A stretch of DNA of 64,000 nucleotides from Flavobacteriales bacterium UBA852 (GTDB lineage Bacteria; Bacteroidota; Bacteroidia; Flavobacteriales_E; Vicingaceae), in the NCBI GenBank assembly GCA_002295925.1, contig DBGO01000015.1, positions 62,001 through 126,000 of the forward strand, written 5' to 3'. The translations under genes and the position numbers were made by a program. Below, in pieces: positions 60,360-64,000 of the stretch. Under the pieces are notes generated by a model, which searched no databases, was not told the DNA's origin, and worked only from the letters and a program-made list of their open reading frames with translations. Every line of letters begins with the position of its first letter. The stretch's first letter is position 1.

Positions 60360-61178
60360 TTACCACATTGAGATATTATAGGTTTTGTTGCCTATTTCTA
60401 CAGTGGCTTTGTTGTCGCAGGTTCCGTCGCCAAAATCCACTTTACGGGTTTTTAAACCGTCAGGCGCAAGCTCAAGTTTACCTTGTGTAATCCATCGGCA
60501 GCAAACTTTTTTAATTAGCGGTTCGGTAATGGTTACCGTGTAGCTTCTTCCTTCGCGGTTTACACCGTTTCCGTTTCCTGTTACGGAGTAAACATCATCG
60601 CAAATATTAAAAAATGTTCCTTCACCTGCAATCCATTCGCTTGTGCGAGAACTGTTCCACGAAATTGATTCGCCATTAGTGTTGGTTACTTTTCCGTTAT
60701 TTACTTCGGTAGAAAATTCAAGGTTTCCACTGCTGTTTCTTCCTTTATTGGTAATGATTTTTGTACCTTCCACTTTGTAATCATTTACATAATAACTCTG
60801 CGGATTGATAGTGATTTTACATCCAGGATTTCTGTAACGGTCGTTTACGGTGGCAATTAATTTTCCACGACGTTTTATACCATAATTATCCGTACAATTT
60901 GTTGAGCCGAAATCGACAACAATTGTTTTGGGAAATGTAGAATCTGCCCACGCCGGCGAAATGCTTACAGTAGCGCAATTGCCAAAAGTGTATGAAGCCG
61001 TACGATTTGTACCATTACCGTCATCATCCACAACTTCTTCCATTACGCGCCCCATATCTTTAAATGCCGCTTGTGCTGTTGCATCATCGGCAAACGAGGT
61101 CGTTTGTTTGTTTAATTTTGCTTTTTTACAGGCAACTATTGTTGAAATTCCTAAAGCTATTACAAAGATTTTTTTCAT
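60360..61178 (-). CDS. Putative lipoprotein of unknown function
   Basis: 272 residues. Signal MKKIFVIALGISTIVAC ends in a lipobox (Cys17). The mature part is beta-rich and has paired cysteines (NCATVS, NCTDNY, GCKITI, ICDDVY, CCRWIT, TCDNKA), probably disulfide-bonded outside the cytoplasm. The C-terminal KVDFGDGTCDNKATVEIG looks like an Ig-like strand pair. I recognise no family. It is monocistronic with its own terminator. Confidence 0.75.
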   Translation of the reverse strand: MKKIFVIALGISTIVACKKAKLNKQTTSFADDATAQAAFKDMGRVMEEVVDDDGNGTNRTASYTFGNCATVSISPAWADSTFPKTIVVDFGSTNCTDNYGIKRRGKLIATVNDRYRNPGCKITINPQSYYVNDYKVEGTKIITNKGRNSSGNLEFSTEVNNGKVTNTNGESISWNSSRTSEWIAGEGTFFNICDDVYSVTGNGNGVNREGRSYTVTITEPLIKKVCCRWITQGKLELAPDGLKTRKVDFGDGTCDNKATVEIGNKTYNISMW

Positions 61179-61274
61179 AGTGTTTGATTTTGTTCGTTTT
61201 AAAGTTAATGAAAATTACTAATTACAGAAAATTTGTACGCGAATTTGTGAGTATTTTTCAAATATTATGCCAAA

Positions 61275-61895
61275 TTAACTTATTGATAATCTATGCTTTA
61301 ATTCGTTAAGCATCATGCAGGAAGCGCCCCAAATGGCATGCTTGTCGTAAACAAATGCCGGTGCTTTGAATTTCATTCCGCCTGAACCGGTTACCAGAAT
61401 ATTTTTAAGAGTAGTGTGCAACAACCAATTTACGGGTATAAAAATAACATCTTCCACTTCGGTGGGGTCAAGCTTTAATTGGTTTTGATTGAAACTTTCC
61501 GAAACTCCCACATAAGGATAAATAAGGTAATTGCTTACGGGTATATACACTTTGTATAAAGTTGTAGGAATCTGAAATATTGAAGGCGATAGCCCAATTT
61601 CTTCGTGTGTTTCTCTAAGAGCGGTTTCTTTTGTTGAGCGGTCTTGTGGTTCAGCTTTGCCGCCCGGAAATGCAATTTGTCCACTGTGGTGTCCATCGTA
61701 TTTTGGGCGAATTATCATTATTATTTGCCATTGATTTTGATGAAAAACCAAAGGTACAAGTACTGCACTGATTTTGGGATTCGAATAATTCGCTTGTGTT
61801 TTTCGGTAAGGAGCAGCCTCTTTATGTGCGATTAATGAAATCGCATTATTTTCTTGACTTAAACGGTTCAGGTATTTTGTAATATCTTGTTTCAT
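61275..61895 (-). CDS. NudL-type CoA pyrophosphatase (Nudix)
   Basis: 206 residues. Nudix box FPGGKAEPQDRSTKETALRE (residues about 75-94) continuing THEEIGL, preceded by IIRPKYDGHHSGQIAF, the CoA-specific UPF0035 motif. Such enzymes cut CoA to 3',5'-ADP and 4'-phosphopantetheine. The start overlaps the WG-repeat gene's end by 50 bases; no internal ATG would shorten it sensibly. Confidence 0.9.
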   Translation of the reverse strand: MKQDITKYLNRLSQENNAISLIAHKEAAPYRKTQANYSNPKISAVLVPLVFHQNQWQIIMIIRPKYDGHHSGQIAFPGGKAEPQDRSTKETALRETHEEIGLSPSIFQIPTTLYKVYIPVSNYLIYPYVGVSESFNQNQLKLDPTEVEDVIFIPVNWLLHTTLKNILVTGSGGMKFKAPAFVYDKHAIWGASCMMLNELKHRLSIS

Positions 61896-63951
61896 TATTT
61901 TTTTCGCTTAAAAACCATTTGTTTTTAAATAGGGTGATTTTATCAAATTCGAAAGGTAAAATGGTGTTTTTAATTGTAATAACGCCGTAACTGTCATTTT
62001 TTTTGGCTAAAAAATATGGATATTGAAGCACTTCGAGCGCTTGATAAGCAAACGGAATAACCGGCTCGTTTTTTTCGTTAATTACACCATAAAGACTGTC
62101 TTTTTGCGCAATGAGCAAAGTGGTGTCTGCAATTGGGTAAATATCTTTGTATTGATACGGAATCAATAATTTGCTTTTCAAGTCTATTGTTCCCCATAGC
62201 GTACCTTTTTTTACCGGAATTAAATTTTCGTAATAAAATGGTTTAATGCGGTCAAAAATTGCCGGAACAATTTTCTTTCCCGTTGTGTCGATAAGAGTGA
62301 ATTTATTTCCTTGTTTCATAACTGCATATCCCAATGAATTGAAATGGGCATAAAAATCGGTTTCTTCGTTGTAAGAAAAAGTTGGAGGAATTAACAGTTT
62401 GCCTTTATCTGTAAGGTAACCGTACAAATTATTTTTTACAACAATGGCTTTATGATTTTTCTTTTTGCTGATATAATTAAATTGAGCGGGAACAATAGTT
62501 TTTCCATTATTGTTTAATACGCTCATCATTGAGTCTGTTTTTACGCGGATAAAACTTGTATCGGACAAATCAACAGAACTGTAAACTGCTTTTGTAATAA
62601 GGTTACCGTTGGTGTCTATAATGCCAAATTTATTTTGTTTGGAAAAATACGTAATGCCGGATTCAAATGTACCAATACTTTCATATACCGGAGAAAGAAC
62701 CCATTGTAAATCATCATTAATAATACCATATTTGTTATTGTGAGCAATTGGCGCACGATGATGGTAAAATTGGTCGATATACTCGTAAATAACCGGTAAC
62801 ACGATGTTTCCCGAACGGTCGATAATACCATAAAGTTCGTTGTTCCCGATAATGGCTAATCCGTTTTTAAACGGGTATGCTTCTTCAAAATCAGATTCAA
62901 AAACAGCTTGTCCTTTTTTGTTAATATAAAAATAACGGTCGTTTTTTTGCACGATAGCCAGTCCTTCTGAAAAAGTATCGGCAGATTGATAGATAAACGG
63001 AATAACCAAACGGTTTTGCTCATCTACATAACCCCATTTTTCGTTTTTTCGCGCCGGCAATACAATTTTCTGCATTAGAGCAATTGCTTCATAAATTTCT
63101 TGTTTAAACGGATAGTTTGGATATTTGCTTAAAAATTTATTCAGATTCTCAGCCGTATAGCTTTTTACGGTAAGGGCAAATATTTTTCGCCAAGCACTTT
63201 CTACATAACTGTTATTGGGATATTTTAAAATAAAACGTAAATAATCTTCCGGATTACCGTTTTGCGTTACCAAATCATATAATTTTTTTTCGGCTTGCCG
63301 GTAAAAAGCATTATCAGGATTGTTTTTTAAAAAGTCGGCAACTTGCTGTTCATTGGCATTAAGCGTATTTTCTATAAATAAGCGTTGTTGATATTTGAAT
63401 TGGGCTTCTTTTGCTTGTGGTGCATCCGGATATAGGAGTAAAAATTGATGATAGGATTGTGCCGTATTTTGTTCAACAGCTTGTTGATAAGCTTTTGCCA
63501 TTACAATAGATTGAACGGTATCCAAGTAAACACTCTCAGGATATTTCTTTGTAAAAAGTATAAAAGAATCCAACTTATTTGCTTTCACATACTTTGTAAA
63601 CAGTTTTTGATTTATCCTGTTCCACAATGAATCTATTGATACTGAATCGATATGGAATTTTTTTATTTGTGCTCTTTTCTTTTCCGGTAAATGCACAAAT
63701 TGTTTTTTTACACTTAATATTTCGGCATAAGCCGAATCCAATTGATGAAAAGGATTATCGTTTCGTTCATAAATGACTGCCAAACCATATTTTCCGGCAA
63801 GATTGTGATGCTTTTGCTTTTGTTCAAAATTTTTTTTCGCCTTAAAATAGTTATACTCATTTAATGCTTTATACCCTTGATTAACAGTGCAACCAAATAA
63901 AAAAGCAATAATAAGAATACTGAAAAAGTGATATAATTTATTTTTATTCAT
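61846..63951 (-). CDS. WG-repeat lipoprotein with N-terminal TPR-like helical part
   Basis: 701 residues. Signal ends FLFGCT (lipobox, Cys21). Residues about 25-290 form helices with repeated YPxxxYxxxA-type units (YPDAPQAKEA, YPNNSYVESA), like outer-membrane-associated TPR proteins. Residues about 300-690 hold about ten WG-type repeats such as KWGYVDEQNRLVIPF and LYGYLTDKGKLLIPP. WG repeats build beta-propeller-like surfaces of unknown binding function. It overlaps the Nudix gene by 50 bases. Confidence 0.9.
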   Translation of the reverse strand: MNKNKLYHFFSILIIAFLFGCTVNQGYKALNEYNYFKAKKNFEQKQKHHNLAGKYGLAVIYERNDNPFHQLDSAYAEILSVKKQFVHLPEKKRAQIKKFHIDSVSIDSLWNRINQKLFTKYVKANKLDSFILFTKKYPESVYLDTVQSIVMAKAYQQAVEQNTAQSYHQFLLLYPDAPQAKEAQFKYQQRLFIENTLNANEQQVADFLKNNPDNAFYRQAEKKLYDLVTQNGNPEDYLRFILKYPNNSYVESAWRKIFALTVKSYTAENLNKFLSKYPNYPFKQEIYEAIALMQKIVLPARKNEKWGYVDEQNRLVIPFIYQSADTFSEGLAIVQKNDRYFYINKKGQAVFESDFEEAYPFKNGLAIIGNNELYGIIDRSGNIVLPVIYEYIDQFYHHRAPIAHNNKYGIINDDLQWVLSPVYESIGTFESGITYFSKQNKFGIIDTNGNLITKAVYSSVDLSDTSFIRVKTDSMMSVLNNNGKTIVPAQFNYISKKKNHKAIVVKNNLYGYLTDKGKLLIPPTFSYNEETDFYAHFNSLGYAVMKQGNKFTLIDTTGKKIVPAIFDRIKPFYYENLIPVKKGTLWGTIDLKSKLLIPYQYKDIYPIADTTLLIAQKDSLYGVINEKNEPVIPFAYQALEVLQYPYFLAKKNDSYGVITIKNTILPFEFDKITLFKNKWFLSEKNNETRYYKIPEPFKSRK

Positions 63952-64000
63952 AAACCTTTCGGTGGAATTTTCGTTAATTAAATAACAACCATTCGAAATT

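Noticed and set aside
1..64000. CRISPR arrays, insertion sequences, phage genes, rRNA
   Set aside because: No spaced direct repeats, transposase, integrase or rRNA-like conserved stretch was seen on either strand.

Overview
The window is a compact, AT-rich chromosomal segment from a Bacteroidota bacterium, most likely an aerobic flavobacterium-like lineage. The evidence is: type IX secretion (T9SS) C-terminal sorting domains and a gliding-motility-associated C-terminus; an alternative complex III (actABCDEF) joined to an A-type cytochrome oxidase; Bacteroidota-restricted families (GWxTD, choice-of-anchor L, DUF3108, DUF4412-like, SiaC/DUF1987); and promoters of the TTTG-N19-TAnnTTTG type. I see no rRNA, tRNA, CRISPR array, transposase or phage gene. 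The longest stretch without a gene is about 240 bases (55683-55926), so there is no unexplained gap above 300 bases.

Layout. 1-330: start of a beta-CASP metallo-beta-lactamase gene. 383-6536: site-2 protease followed by a tightly coupled LolA-like / two FtsX-type permeases / LolD-like ATPase / outer-membrane barrel cassette. 6538-9391: secreted unknown protein and hemW. 9467-14026: aldehyde dehydrogenase, EamA transporter, acyl-CoA thiolase, PaaY-like protein and a DUF202 protein, resembling a fragment of an aromatic (phenylacetate/muconate-type) degradation set. 14023-16051: an especially AT-rich glycosyltransferase/sulfotransferase pair. 16132-18485: agmatinase-family enzyme and a fused AdoMet decarboxylase-spermidine synthase. 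18570-25035: housekeeping block (yraN, nadD, gmk, yicC) plus a T9SS SGNH hydrolase, SiaC-like protein and an FAD oxidoreductase. 25117-29546: a sulfide-oxidation block (type II SQR, AraC regulator, two rhodaneses, Crp/Fnr regulator, divergent ICMT-like methyltransferase).

29756-40934: respiratory operon actABCDEF-coxBA, which passes electrons from menaquinol through complex III to the oxidase; it ends at a strong terminator that overlaps the start of the next gene. 40963-45334: barrel protein, ruvB, queG, DUF3108 protein, patatin. 45324-48404: giant T9SS adhesin-like protein. 48891-52459: five-gene arsenosugar-type cassette (DUF547, ArsS radical SAM, rhodanese lipoprotein, two glycosyltransferases). 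52463-55682: YceI - double CDGSH - YgiD-like dioxygenase - methyltransferase - cytochrome c - MarR operon with a well-formed promoter overlapped by a palindrome. 55927-63951: purine nucleoside phosphorylase, rlmB, GWxTD protein, rmuC, an unknown lipoprotein, NudL-type Nudix hydrolase and a WG-repeat lipoprotein.

The best candidates for a little-described system are the LolA-like/ABC/barrel trans-envelope cassette and the MarR-YceI redox operon. The arsenosugar cassette and the Crp-controlled sulfide block belong to recognisable types, but with local features worth testing. One genome-level pattern stands out: all eight convergent gene pairs overlap or are separated by at most 3 bases.
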